DNA from: Ophiothrix spiculata | Taxonomy: Eukaryota > Echinodermata > Ophiuroidea > Amphilepidida > Ophiotrichidae | Direction: 5' to 3' (one strand) | Assembly (NCBI GenBank): GCA_000969725.1 | Contig: JXSR01S046313.1 | Length of the DNA: 60,298 bases | Shown: positions 22,360 to 33,299 of the stretch, piece after piece | How the letters are laid out: every line of letters begins with the position of its first letter | Numbering within the stretch: position 1 is the stretch's first letter | Position numbers and translations under genes: made by a program | The notes under the pieces: model-generated | The model's input: the letters and a program-made list of their open reading frames with translations, nothing else | The model's database searches: none | Told to the model about the DNA's origin: nothing

Positions 22360-22600
22360 ACTTTCTGGGAATAACACGCACAACTGACTTATCTGCTGCT
22401 CTGGCAAGCTGTAACATGCAATCTGATATCTTGGGTATTGACACTTTGTGTTATTGGGCTGGCTACCTCGATGTAAGTAATTACTTAAATGTCCAGTCTG
22501 TCCATATTGGGTGTCACCCAAGTCATTACGAATGGATAAAAAATGCCTGCAGCATTTAAGATTGAAGAAATCAAACCAGACACTGTCACTCAATTTCAAG
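22360..22600. repeat. 'gctggctacct' repeat block (copy in X)
   Basis: One of five related blocks in the window: 19230-19360, 22360-22640, 37240-37500, 44680-44960 and 56590-56850. X and Y copies both keep a minus-strand frame (22345-22599; 44642-44920) with an almost identical start, 'MKLSDSVWFDFFNLKCC'. The similarity is explained by high DNA identity, and the frames diverge at an indel, so coding is not supported. Confidence 0.6.
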
Positions 22601-22796
22601 AAATGAAATCGCCGTAATATGACACTTCTGATATCTCAATTTGCCTTTGCTTGTATCTTGGTACAGTGTCACCTCTCTTATAATGTATTCCTCAAAAGTA
22701 AAGAACTAGTGTGTATACTTATGATAAAATGAAAGATGCAAATGAAAAAACACTAAAACAAGATACAGGATTAAAAATAATAAATAGATAGATGGA

Positions 22797-22852
22797 TAAA
22801 TAAATAAATAAATAAATAAATGAATAACTTTAAGAATAAATAACTTAAAGAA

Positions 22853-22923
<71 letters not shown>

Positions 22924-22924
22924 A
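22797..22924. repeat. (TAAA)n microsatellite
   Basis: Two blocks of ATAA/TAAA repeats (22797-22819 and 22852-22924) with a short interruption. The Y copy at 45068-45114 is much shorter. The minus-strand frame across it reads as Tyr-Leu-Phe-Ile repeats and is not a gene. Confidence 0.95.
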
Positions 22925-23054
22925 CGCCAAATTTAAAGTATGTTAGTGCCAAAAAATACTGAAAGAGAAATATAATATTTAGATGAAAAAATGATACCGA
23001 AAGAGTCATTTTTAGTAAGATTTATAGATTCATAAAACTGCAGATTAATTTAAA

Positions 23055-23201
23055 GATATAGTTTATATGTGTTAAGAGGAGTTCAATTTTTATAAAGAAT
23101 TTAGATATAGTTTATATGTGTTAAGAGGAGTTCAATTTTTATAAAGAATTTAGATATAGTTTATATGTGTTAAGAGGAGTTCAATTTTTATAAAGAATTT
23201 A
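23055..23201. repeat. 49-bp tandem triplication
   Basis: Three identical 49-bp units at 23055-23103, 23104-23152 and 23153-23201, beginning 'gatatagtttatatgtg'. The corresponding place in copy Y (about 45205-45250) has a single unit, so the expansion happened in X after the duplication. Confidence 0.95.
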
Positions 23202-23235
23202 GGTTTTAAGAATTGTTTCAGTATCTTTTTCCATA

Positions 23236-23390
23236 TCGAGTTTGGGGAGGTCTTCTCACGCCAAGAAGATTGACACTATCCTCAATGCTTGCTACCGCCA
23301 AATTACTAGATGTCTCCGACCACCAATCATAGACACATACTGGCCTACACATATTGGCAGGTTTAGCTCCACCTGGCATTAGACGTCAGT
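23236..23390 (+). pseudogene. Old LINE RT C-terminal relic, X copy, left part
   Basis: Frames read 'HAKKIDTILNACYRQITRCL' then, shifted, 'ILAGLAPPGIRR'. This matches the 'VWxRSxHTKxIDxxLNxxxRxITGCLRPT...LAGIAPPxIRR' end of many LINE reverse transcriptases. The relic continues at 27982-28070 after the younger LINE insertion. The Y counterpart is 45285-45565. Confidence 0.75.
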
Positions 23391-23433
23391 TTGCTATAAT
23401 ATACTGAATTCTGAAAAGAAAATATGTTATATT

Positions 23434-24030
23434 ATGGGTGATTTTAACATCGACTTGTTGAAGGCTAAAACAGAAAGACCTATTAATGATTATCTTGATT
23501 TCATCTGTTCTTACTCAATTACACCTACTGTTTATAAACCAACAAGAATCACTGCTACTTCAGCAACAATAATTGACAATATTCTTACAAATAATGAAGT
23601 TAGAATCCACTCTTCTATTATTGTAACTAATATAAGTGACCATTTTCTAAATATTCTAACAATTAATATCGATGTTGCTTATCAAGAGAATCGCAATAAC
23701 AATTTCATTTATAAAAGAAACCATTGTAATGATAATATTAGTAAGCTTAAACAAAGATTGTCTGATGTCAAATGGAACGAAGTACTTGACAACAATGACG
23801 TGAATGAAAACTATAATAAGTTCACAGAAACATTCAGTGCTTTATATGACGAATGTATCCCGTTTAAAAATGTAAGATAAACAAGAAAAAAAATCCGATT
23901 TCACCATGGATCACTAAAGGTCTATTTGTTAGTATAAATAAGAAAAACAAATTGTATAAACAGTATATCAAAAACCCAACTGAAGTGAAACTCCAAAAAT
24001 TAAAGACCTTTAAAAATAAATTAAATATGC
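23434..24030 (+). pseudogene. LINE endonuclease C-terminal part and linker
   Basis: Begins 'MGDFNIDLLK', the GDFN motif of the apurinic endonuclease domain; then 'TPTVYKPTRIT', 'TIIDNILTNN' and 'NISDHFLNILTIN' (SDH catalytic motif). It continues as 'KWNEVLDNNDVNENY' to 'FSALYDECIPFKNVR', a stop at 23878, then 'SPWITKGL', 'YKQYIKNPTEVKLQKLKTFK' and 'NKLNMLI', where the DNA transposon interrupts the coding sequence between Ile and Arg codons. Confidence 0.85.
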
Positions 24031-24034
24031 TTAT

Positions 24035-26474
24035 AACAGTGTACTTTTACAAGATGGACTTTTAAAAGTCTAGAATTATGTACAATCGGGTTTTTTTAGC
24101 ATTTGGTCTTTGAGTTAAGTATGAAGTCATACTAGCATACAAGCACGGCGTGGGTGGAGCGTTTAAAGTTAATGGTTTAGATGAATTGATTCCTTTGAGC
24201 TCAGTGTATGGTCTAGAATTAAGTATGAATTCATACTTAATGGTTAGGCCTATTGTGTGAAACGCTTGCGTTGTATTCTAAGCAAGTAAAGACACGCACA
24301 TATACTCTTTTAGTTAGGGAAACATCGCGGGTTTGCAACATGGTATCACCTTTTTTTTGCGTTCCAGGAAATCTTATGCGTACGAATTCCTAAACAGATA
24401 ATGTGTGCACAGTATAATGGTTGGTATTAGGTGACCTTTTGCAATATATTCGCCGTTGTTAAGGTACGTTACTAGGTATTAACCCTCGTCCACCTAAGGG
24501 GGGGGTGGGGGGGGTGGTGTGAGGTGGGGGGGTGGTTACACCCCCCCAACCCTAACGGATCGTCGCTGATTGCTCCAAAACGCAAAACAAAGTGACCCTG
24601 GGCATTTAAGTAATTGTTTTTACATCCTTTGCGGTCATTTTGATGAAAAAAAAGTCGGGGTACCACCTTAGGTGGGGGTAGGGTAAGCCGTCAAAGTCCG
24701 TGGGTAGGGGGGTGGTAACCACCCNNNNNNNNNNNNNNNNNNNNNNNNNNNNNNNNNNNNNNNNNNNNNNNNNNNNNNNNNNNNNNNNNNNNNNNNNNNN
24801 NNNNNNNNNNNNNNNNNNNNNNNNNNNNNNNNNNNNNNNNNNNNNNNNNNNNNNNNNNNNNNNNNNNNNNNNNNNNNNNNNNNNNNNNNNNNNNNNNNNN
24901 NNNNNNNNNNNNNNNNNNNNNNNNNNNNNNNNNNNNNNNNNNNNNNNNNNNNNNNNNNNNNNNNNNNNNNNNNNNNNNNNNNNNNNNNNNNNNNNNNNNN
25001 NNNNNNNNNNNNNNNNNNNNNNNNNNNNNNNNNNNNNNNNNNNNNNNNNNNNNNNNNNNNNNNNNNNNNNNNNNNNNNNNNNNNNNNNNNNNNNNNNNNN
25101 NNNNNNNNNNNNNNNNNNNNNNNNNNNNNNNNNNNNNNNNNNNNNNNNNNNNNNNNNNNNNNNNNNNNNNNNNNNNNNNNNNNNNNNNNNNNNNNNNNNN
25201 NNNNNNNNNNNNNNNNNNNNNNNNNNNNNNNNNNNNNNNNNNNNNNNNNNNNNNNNNNNNNNNNNNNNNNNNNNNNNNNNNNNNNNNNNNNNNNNNNNNN
25301 NNNNNNNNNNNNNNNNNNNNNNNNNNNNNNNNNNNNNNNNNNNNNNNNNNNNNNNNNNNNNNNNNNNNNNNNNNNNNNNNNNNNNNNNNNNNNNNNNNNN
25401 NNNNNNNNNNNNNNNNNNNNNNNNNNNNNNNNNNNNNNNNNNNNNNNNNNNNNNNNNNNNNNNNNNNNNNNNNNNNNNNNNNNNNNNNNNNNNNNNNNNN
25501 NNNNNNNNNNNNNNNNNNNNNNNNNNNNNNNNNNNNNNNNNNNNNNNNNNNNNNNNNNNNNNNNNNNNNNNNNNNNNNNNNNNNNNNNNNNNNNNNNNNN
25601 NNNNNNNNNNNNNNNNNNNNNNNNNNNNNNNNNNNNNNNNNNNNNNNNNNNNNNNNNNNNNNNNNNNNNNNNNNNNNNNNNNNNNNNNNNNNNNNNNNNN
25701 NNNNNNNNNNNNNCCTCTAATTAATTGAAGGTCATCAACACCAAGACCCTAAGGTGTCTGTTTCAAGTTTAATGCATCAAAGTAACTATTAAAGTGATTA
25801 GACCATATCCTGTAAAAATGAACTGTTTACCATTAATCATTCCAATTTATGACTTGATTTAGTGAAAAACAAAATTGATATTTGGCTTAAAAGTTACTTG
25901 AATTGAAAGAGATCAATAATATTAACATCATATCAAACAATTGTTTTTTTGACCATTTTGACTATGTAACACATTTTTGACCCACCTCATGAAATGCCAC
26001 CATATGTGAAAAAATTTTCAATGTTGAATCAATAGGAAAAGAGAAAAACGTTCCTCTCTATGAGAAATCGCAAATTTTTGATTATATTACGGCAAAAAGT
26101 TTTATTTTGAAATTCCATGCGTCAGCTAACCGCGTCTTTCTGCAAAAGAACTGCCCCGACACGACCCATCACCCTGCCAACCCCCCCCCCCAAAAAAAAG
26201 GGGGAAAACCCCGAAAAAATCCCAATAACCCCTCCTCCCCCCTTTGTACTAACAATACAACGCACAAACATTCGATGAAATCTTAACCGATAGACCTAAA
26301 GTTAAGCGCTCCGTGCCGTGTTTGCATACTCTAGTATGAATTCTTACTTATCTAATAGACCCACACTGCTCAGTAGTATGAATTCATACTTAACCCATCG
26401 GCCAAAAACAAAAATACCCGAAATGTCTAAAAATCTGGAATTTATAGAAGTCCATTTTGAAAAAGTACACTGTT
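24035..26474. mobile_element. DNA transposon inside the LINE, CAGTGTAC ends, four subterminal palindromes
   Basis: Ends 'AACAGTGTACTTTT' and 'AAAAGTACACTGTT' lie between TTAT (24031-24034, 26475-26478). The inverted similarity extends inward for about 100 bp ('atggactt', 'cgggt...ttttt'). Removing it restores an in-frame LINE codon series Met-Leu-Ile-Arg-Lys-Ser, which fixes its borders. Inside each end lie two copies of a palindrome related to AAGTATGAATTCATACTT (24116-24134, 24219-24240; 26332-26350, 26372-26392). The middle is G/C-homopolymer-rich and includes the assembly gap, so a transposase could be hidden. Superfamily unresolved. Confidence 0.8.
24725..25713. other. assembly gap (989 N)
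   Basis: Run of N within the DNA transposon, following a G/C-homopolymer-rich stretch (24496-24724) that is likely hard to sequence. True length and content unknown. Confidence 0.99.
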
Positions 26475-26478
26475 TTAT

Positions 26479-27160
26479 ACGTAAATCAAAGAGAATGTAT
26501 TATTTCACGAAGTTTGAAAAATCTAAAAACAACATGAAAGAAACGTGGAAAAAAATAAATTGCATTATTGGCAAAGGTAAAAAACATTCACCACAGTGTA
26601 AATTTAAAGATGGTTGTGGTCATGTTATAACTGACTCTCAAATCATAGCTGACCAGTTTAACGACTTTTTTTGTAAATGTGCGACCAAAGCTTACTTCAA
26701 ATATTCAAAATAGTGGGCAAAGTTATTATGAATACCTCCCTGATATTATGTCCTCTAGTATGTACATGAAACCGATAGTTGAATTAGATATACTAAAGAT
26801 TATTGACAAGTTTAAACCAAACAAAAGTGCTGGTTACGACAATATTGGCAACTTAATTTTAAAAAAGGTGGCCTCTGAAATTGTAAGACCATTAACAAAT
26901 ATATTTAATTTATCACTGTCAACAGGTGTTGTTCCAGAAAAAACGAAAAAAGCAAAAGTTATACCTATCTACAAAAAATCCAATCTGATGTTTGCTCAAA
27001 TTATCGACCAGTCTCACTTTTACCCTGTTTTTCAAAAAATATTGAACGGCATGTATTTGAAAGGTGTATTGATCATATTTAAAACCACAAAATCCTTAAT
27101 GAAAAACAATTTGGATTTCGTCCCAAACATTCGACTTACATGGCTATTGCTCAATTTGTA
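26479..27160 (+). pseudogene. LINE linker and RT N-terminal part
   Basis: Resumes the interrupted LINE: 'RKSKRMYYFTKFEKSKNN', 'TWKKINCIIGKGKKHSP', 'IADQFNDFFC', a frame change near 26680-26710, then 'LDILKIIDKFKPNKSAGYDN', 'ILKKVASEIVRPLTNIFN' and 'KKAKVIPIYKKSN'. Order and motifs match the region before RT motif A in jockey/CR1-type LINEs. Frameshifts and stops show it is dead. Confidence 0.85.
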
Positions 27161-27189
27161 GATAAAATATATAGTGCTGTAGAAAAAAA

Positions 27190-27760
27190 TGAATTGACAA
27201 TTGGTATTTTTTTAAACTTATGAAAAGCGTTTGACACCATAGATCATACAATTTTACTACACAAATTGGAGCATTATGGATTTCGTGGTATAGTTCTTGA
27301 TGGGTTCAAAAGCTATCTTAGTAAAAGAACCCAACTTGTTTTTTATAATGACTGTGAATCTGACTTGAGAGAAATCGTTTGTGGTGTACCACAGGGATCC
27401 ATATTAGGCCCACTATTGTTCAATGTCCACTAAATGACATCACTTATACATCAAATATTCTTGATTTCCTGTTGATAATTAGAACTAGGACTGTTCATGT
27501 ACAAATATTCTGTGAATGAGCTTCCTGACGCCTTTAAGAATTATTTCACAAAACGCTCCGATATTCACGACTATCCAACAAGACATGTCAATGACCTTAA
27601 TATAACAAAAAACAGATCAACGAATTCGTTCCAGCGGCCCCATACTTTGGAACTCGCTCCCAAAATCTTTAAAAGAATCCAAAAATGTCAAGCATTTTCG
27701 AAATACACTATAAACGATTCCTTATTCAACTGTTCTCTTAGTTTACATAATTTGTAGAAG
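27190..27760 (+). pseudogene. LINE RT motif A and B region and C-terminal end, internally deleted
   Basis: Motif A appears as '[14 protein letters not shown]', then '[15 protein letters not shown]' and '[16 protein letters not shown]'. At about 27465-27490 the sequence jumps from the residues that normally precede FADD directly to 'FMYKYSVNELPDAF', then 'DIHDYPTRHVNDL' to the end at 27757. The catalytic FADD box and thumb are therefore missing. Confidence 0.85.
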
Positions 27761-27981
27761 AAATTCTCTGAATTTATTTCATTTTCTCTATTCTTGTTTC
27801 TCGATTTTTAAGTCTTGTTAGTAGTCGTTATCATGTTAAGTCCATTTTTGTTTCATAGGGGTAGACTTTTCACGGGCCTTTTTGGCCTTCAAGCCTACTC
27901 CTCCATTAGTATTGCTTTTATATATTTTTTGATGTACTCTTGTGTGTTTTTTAATGGAAATAAAGTTGATACTTGATACTT

Positions 27982-28070
27982 GAACGCAGTCACCAAGTTC
28001 AAGATAAATGCCACCCAATAAGTATCTTGTAGTTAACCGTCTGAAGTCAAGGAACAGGTTCCTGAGCAGT
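27982..28070 (+). pseudogene. Old LINE RT C-terminal relic, X copy, right part
   Basis: Continues the relic of 23236-23390 after the insertion: 'RLKSRNRFLSSYERL'-like residues in one frame ('NRLKSRNRFLSS'), equal to 'NRLKPRNRFLSSFKPL' in the Y copy. Confidence 0.6.
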
Positions 28071-29082
28071 TATGAGCGTCTTGTAATATCACAAGGTGAC
28101 ATAAGAATGAGAATCCGGGAGAACATAATTTCACAACAGTAACCCATATGCATCTGAAGCCTAAGTAAGAGCTCCCACCTGGAGCCAACACTAAGTGGAC
28201 AGAATGTATGTACCTCAACCGCCTTATTAGTTTGGGCCACCCCAAGTGAACCTTCAGAAATAGGGATATTGGGATTCAGCAAAATAATGTTACCTGCAAT
28301 ATTTTGTTGGAATGTCCCACAAACCATGCAGCATCTTCTCCGTTCTGTATTGGTACAAGCTTGCACAGCTAATGACCTTGCTGTCTACAATAGAAATGCC
28401 CCAAATACGTCAAACATATGGACACGCTAAGAAGAAAAAGTATTGTTTTTTCTTGTTTTGTCTTCAAAGGAGTAACGTCGTTTGCTATTAGTCGAAATTG
28501 GAGACAGACAAAGTATACATGTATTTATTATCCGAAGGATTAAGCATTATCTTGATTATTGGGTGCTGGATCAGTGGTTCTATGTTCGAATGTTTGGGTA
28601 ACATTTTATGATTGAATTGGCTACAGAAGGATAAATTTATCAAAATTCATGTTGTGAATAATAAAAGTTCATATTAAAACACAATACAAGTATCATTGAA
28701 GTTCTTGTTTAAAAACTTACTAACAGCATTTTACTATGTCGATCGCCCACATGTTTATTCTTGTCCGGTCCTAATTTTTGAACTTTTGCTTTACAAAGTG
28801 CTGATATACTTTTGAGTTTAATACATTTTATCGGTTGATAAACAGTAATTACTCTGTTTAATTGGTTGTAAAGAACTCCAATCTACACACAGATTACCTC
28901 CCACTCTGTAATGCTTTGCATAATTGGAAGTCACACTCTTGGGACTTATTATGTCAGTGTCGATGAGGAAAAAAATCTTACAGACAAGATTTTCTGTTGG
29001 CAGCATTCGCTAGACTCTGTCAAAATCGTAGCCATAAAATTATTAACTTTTAAGAGTCAATTTATATTACAACTATGGTTGC

Positions 29083-29190
29083 ACCGATTAATCGGCAACC
29101 GATATATCGGGACCGATATCTGCCGTATTGGTTCTGAATCGGTATCGGTAGAAAACACCACACCAAAATACCGATCAACTGATAATTAGT
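29083..29190. repeat. Palindrome-rich ACCGATTAATCGG cluster, X copy
   Basis: Contains CCGATTAATCGG, CCGATATATCGG and several 'ccgatat'/'atcggt' pieces within 100 bp after 'atggttgcacc'. The Y copy is 46559-46670. Such clusters form the end of a widespread animal transposon family, but the other end was not identified. Confidence 0.6.
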
Positions 29191-29984
29191 TGACGTTATT
29201 GGCTCCTTAATCTAAGCCTATTATATAGACAAATATGTTTTTTACCTGATGTGATGTCATTAGACTTGAGGAAATGCACACTTTTATCGCGTTCCATGAA
29301 ATCCCCAAAATTAATACAGCGGATCTCCTAGTGGCAAAAAATTAAAATCGACCAATTCGTTTTCGTATTAGGGAGCATGATGTAGGTTTTAAGAGCGCTG
29401 TTCAAATGTAAAATCGATTAACAATTTTCTCTAAAATTATTTCAGCAACTCAATTTTACCAACAACATGAACATTTGAATTTGAAATTCATTATATTTTT
29501 CTGATATTTTGGCAGCAAAAAATGATTGTTTTCGCCCGGCCTTTTTGAAACTATTAATTTGATTTCCGATTTTTGTCTCTATTTTTGTTCGTTATGCTTT
29601 ATTTTTTACCAGATTTTCCACTTAGATTTACACGTGAAGTCAGTGTTTTATAGGAGAGGGAGATTGGATAATGTCTCTGTCACTTGAGTGTTAACTCATG
29701 AACTTACTGTTTATAGAGGATTAATATAAATTCAGCTGAATATGCAAAAAAATTATATTTTCCTATCGATACCCAATCAGAACTTTTTAGCGCTGTCACA
29801 AAACATTCAAAAAATCGAGTGAAGTTCATGAGGTGTCATGTTAATTTTTATAATATGGTCTCTGCAAATATTTGAAACATTGACAATGACAAGACGCTGT
29901 ATTTATGGCTTGTTTGGTGTGGGCGGTCTCATATAAGTTAAATGCGCTTTACAAAGTTGAATTAACTAAAACCATAGGTGTCAA

Positions 29985-30165
29985 AAAAGTCCATTTAAAA
30001 AAGACATACAGTTTAAACAAAAGAAGTCCGGTTTTACAAAACTGACGTCCGAATAAACAAAACAAAAACATTCAGTTTGAAAAAATGACATCCAGTTTGA
30101 AAAAAAGACATTCAGTTCTTAAAAATGACGTTTAGTTTGAAAAAAAAACCAGCGTAATAGAATGG
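29985..30165. repeat. Degenerate ~20-bp tandem repeat, X copy
   Basis: About eight imperfect units of the form 'gacat(c/t)cagtttgaaaaa', with variants in 'aagtccggttttacaaaa'. The Y counterpart is 47835-47990. Alternative descriptions of the unit are possible because of poly-A content. Confidence 0.7.
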
Positions 30166-30679
30166 ACAAAAATTTGTACATTTTTTGTACAGAGTTTTAC
30201 ATTTTTTTTTCAGATTCAAATGAAGAATAATATTGGTGCTTTTCCAGCTCGTAACAGCCGTTAAGTCGGCAAACGTCATTTTGCGCTACAGGTGAAAATA
30301 TAATGCAAAGCTCCTGATTCGGTTAAAATCATTTTATGAAAATTCTCAATATCCTAACATTGTTCAAAGCACCTGCAAAGTTAAAAAATAGTGAAGTATG
30401 AATAAATCTTAGAATGAGACCACCAACAGGAAAAAATATACAGAACTTTAATAATGCTTTTACTTCTGTGTCTTCTTTTACCCCTTTGTTTAATTTAACG
30501 GATCATATTTGACTTGTGGATGTAGGAAAAATCATCCAGGGTGTCTTTTTTTTTAATTAATAACGTGGACTTTGCAGATATGTAAAAAAGTAAAAATGAC
30601 CAGAAGCCGACTTTACGGCTGGTTTAAACTTGACGGTCCAATTTAACCTTAAAGTTTTCAGCGTGCCCCTGTATGAAAC

Positions 30680-30870
30680 AACCTAATTTTTCACATTGTG
30701 AGCAAGTAAATTTAATTGAATTCGATTAAAAAGGCGCCGATAAAGTGCGTCAAATCACGTCTGCTGGGATAATGCCCTATTAGGCAATCATTCCGTTACC
30801 TGAAATGATCATTCAGACGGTTTTTATCACGCGCCTTTATTGGTGATTCACCTTTGGCTAATCCGACCTC
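30680..30870. repeat. 190-bp repeat 'r', copy 1 of 5
   Basis: 'acctaatttttcacattgtg' to 'gtgattcacctttggctaat'. Other copies: 34665-34840, 48525-48710, 53090-53255 and 59195-59385. All lie within the X/Y/Z units, but it occurs twice per full unit, so it is a separate, older repeat inside them. Confidence 0.75.
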
Positions 30871-31612
30871 AAAACTGAACAACGGTGAAATGCAATAATA
30901 TTGCCACAATGATATATGCGGAAAACTGTAAGATCACCTTTTCAAGATCCAGAAAAAACATCACAATTCATATTTTGTTCTAATAATGAATACTTATTTG
31001 AAGACGGTTGAATTGCAAACGGCTTACGTCCATTTTGCACTTTTTGAGAAAAGGGCAAACATTCTTGATAAAAAATTTAAAAAAAAATAATTAAAGTAAT
31101 GATTTTGGTAAGAAATATATGTAATAATTAGGGTATATAAAAAAGCAATCTCTTCGAATTGCATAATTGTTTTGTGTATCATAAACTTAGCGTATTTGTC
31201 AACATGTTTGACTAACATTTTTATATACTACTATTATTATAGTGTCAGAAAAAGACTACAAAGTAACAAGGTGAACGATTTTAGGGAGGGGTATTTGTTT
31301 GGGATGATAGTGTGTTTTTCTCGTCTACAGAGGTGGGTGTGGAGGATTGTGTGTGTCCAACAAATGACGATTGCTTGTTTTCAGCTATGTAGCGGTATTG
31401 TATCGTTATAATGTATCCACTAACAAAAAGTATTCTATTTATATTGTTTCAATTAATACATACGTACAGATTCAATCCGATGAACATAGAGCACCATGAC
31501 ACCTGTCGACACGTGTTTGTCCTAGAGAACCTAATTGCCGTCGTTGATTACTCGCTTTCCGTATTGGATTAAATGTAGTTCACTGCCTTCGTTCGTTTAC
31601 GTTAGATATATA

Positions 31613-32135
31613 CACTAGCCAAAAGAGGGTTGTGATGAATGTGGAGTGTTTTGTGACGGTATATGACAGATTGAAAACCTCTTAAAACATTTTAAAATGT
31701 CATATACCGCCAGGGACCATTCCACTTTTACCACGGCCCTATTTTTGTAAACTGGGTGGCGTTGAAGGATCATTTTTCGTTAGCTTCCAAGCAATCTCTT
31801 TGCGAAGTCAAGCGTGACCAGGACATTTCATCGCATGCTTGTCACTCTATTATATATACACATTCCACATGACCACTCAACTTGAGCGGTGACGTGACCT
31901 CGACCCATGCGTTGCCAAATCAAATTTGACCTAAAAATCACGTTTTTCGACCCATTTGTGTTTTTCCCCCTACGTGAGGGGGTTGATCTCATTCGGTGCT
32001 CAATTTTACACTTTACTAAATTACCTATCTGATCTGACCAAAAGCACCATACGTTTCCAGATAGTTTCCTTATAAACGCCTTGTGAGATATGGCTGAATA
32101 AAGTGTTTGTGCGGAAATACTTTAAATGGCTAGTG
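31613..32135. mobile_element. 523-bp TA-flanked MITE in X, absent from Y
   Basis: Ends 'CACTAGCC' and 'GGCTAGTG' between TA (31611-31612, 32136-32137). The Y copy at 50741-50760 has one TA and no element, which confirms the borders. The core (about 31715-31960) is similar to 18590-18870 inside the element at 18340-19035, but the terminal sequences differ completely. Confidence 0.9.
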
Positions 32136-32691
32136 TATGTTTTATGAGCTTAAAGTCAAAAGCTTATCTCTTTTATCAGATATAAAAAAATAGCATATTT
32201 AATACAGTCTTAGGACCGAGAAATACTTTTTATGAGCTACAACATATAATTTCGCCTCTAAATCAACTGGTATCTACAGTAATTGAATGCTATTCTCTCA
32301 GGATTTGTCATCTATGTGTACTTCCGACAATGAAATGACTGAGTTCGTTGAAATCTGGACCTTTATGCTGACCATGATGCTGTTGAGATATAATATTTCA
32401 AAATAAAATCCGTGATTTGGGCACAAATTGCCAATATCTATGTTTTTTTCAAATTCAAATTTGCTTTAGTAAACCAATAAAAGTTTTTCACTTTGTATAA
32501 TCTGAAAACATTGGTCTAAACAAAACATATTTAATATAGTTTAACTTCAATAGTGGTAAATTTCCTTTTTAATAAAACGTGTGGGCCATTAGAAAATTAT
32601 TATGCAGAGTGCAAAAGTGAAGCTTCTGTATTTGAACACGTACACACAACAGATTTGATACGCTTTGGATTGCTTAGGGGAATAGTCCATA

Positions 32692-32946
32692 CGTGATGAC
32701 TCACCCCGAAAAGGGGGGCTTTGCGACAGAACACTTTTCAAGAAACAGGTGAAAATAGGCAGCAAAAAATAAGGAAAATAATAAGAATTTCCAGCACATT
32801 TTCTTTTGTAAAATTTGATCGACTTAATCAATTGCAACAAGTAGGGTGTCATTGTAAAGCTTTAAAGATTCTGCAACAGATGAAATGATAAAATAAGAAT
32901 TAATATTATATGTAAAGTCCCCCTTTTCGGGGTGAACCATCACATA
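32692..32946. mobile_element. 255-bp MITE with 9-bp target duplication (MULE-like)
   Basis: TAGTCCATA occurs on both sides (32683-32691, 32947-32955). Inside, 'CACCCCGAAAAGGGGG' and 'CCCCCTTTTCGGGGTG' form ~30-bp inverted ends beginning GTGATG. A 9-bp duplication is the hallmark of Mutator-like elements. Neighbouring DNA matches 38290-38400 and 57350-57440, which lack it. Confidence 0.85.
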
Positions 32947-33299
32947 TAGTCCATATCATGGAGACCGTCTAGTCCAAGTCATTATCTAAACTAGGCACTC
33001 TTGTGTTTATATCTGGAATCTGCATGTATCATTGTAAATAAATAAAAAAGAGTTCCAGAATATCTTGTTTGTTTACATGGCCGACATGAAAAGAAAAGTT
33101 AAATGTCTACGGAACCATTTTCGACAGAGAACCACCAGAGGCTGTATTCTACATTAGTGTCAATGATATTCTATCTGCTGTATACAACCTAAAGCAGAGG
33201 ATATCTCTTGCTTCTTAATATGATGAGGTAATTCCCAGGATATAGTACGTAGTTTCTCTATCGTTAAAAAAGATAGAGCTACGTAACGTACTCGGCTGG

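Larger units (their letters stand above)
23401..27981 (+). mobile_element. 5'-truncated LINE inserted in X, itself interrupted
   Basis: Absent from the matching point of copy Y (45455-45463), which gives the empty site. It begins inside the endonuclease domain and ends with a 3' UTR ('gggcctttttggcc', 'ggaaataaag') and a short 'TTGATACT' repeat tail at about 27966-27981. It contains a DNA transposon at 24035-26474 and has lost the middle of its RT. Relative to Y, four bases of target appear lost; no clear target duplication. Confidence 0.85.

Noticed and set aside
22345..22599. Minus-strand frames with the same N-terminus in X and Y (also 44642-44920)
   Set aside because: Similarity follows overall DNA identity of the duplicates; an indel changes the frame end, and no homologues are recognised.
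22797..22924. CRISPR-like regular repeat
   Set aside because: Simple microsatellite in a eukaryotic genome; no spacers.
22706..22930. Minus-strand 74-codon frame rich in Tyr, Leu, Phe, Ile
   Set aside because: Translation of a TAAA/ATAA microsatellite; not a gene.
24700..25728. 342-codon open frame
   Set aside because: It is almost entirely the run of N in the assembly gap.
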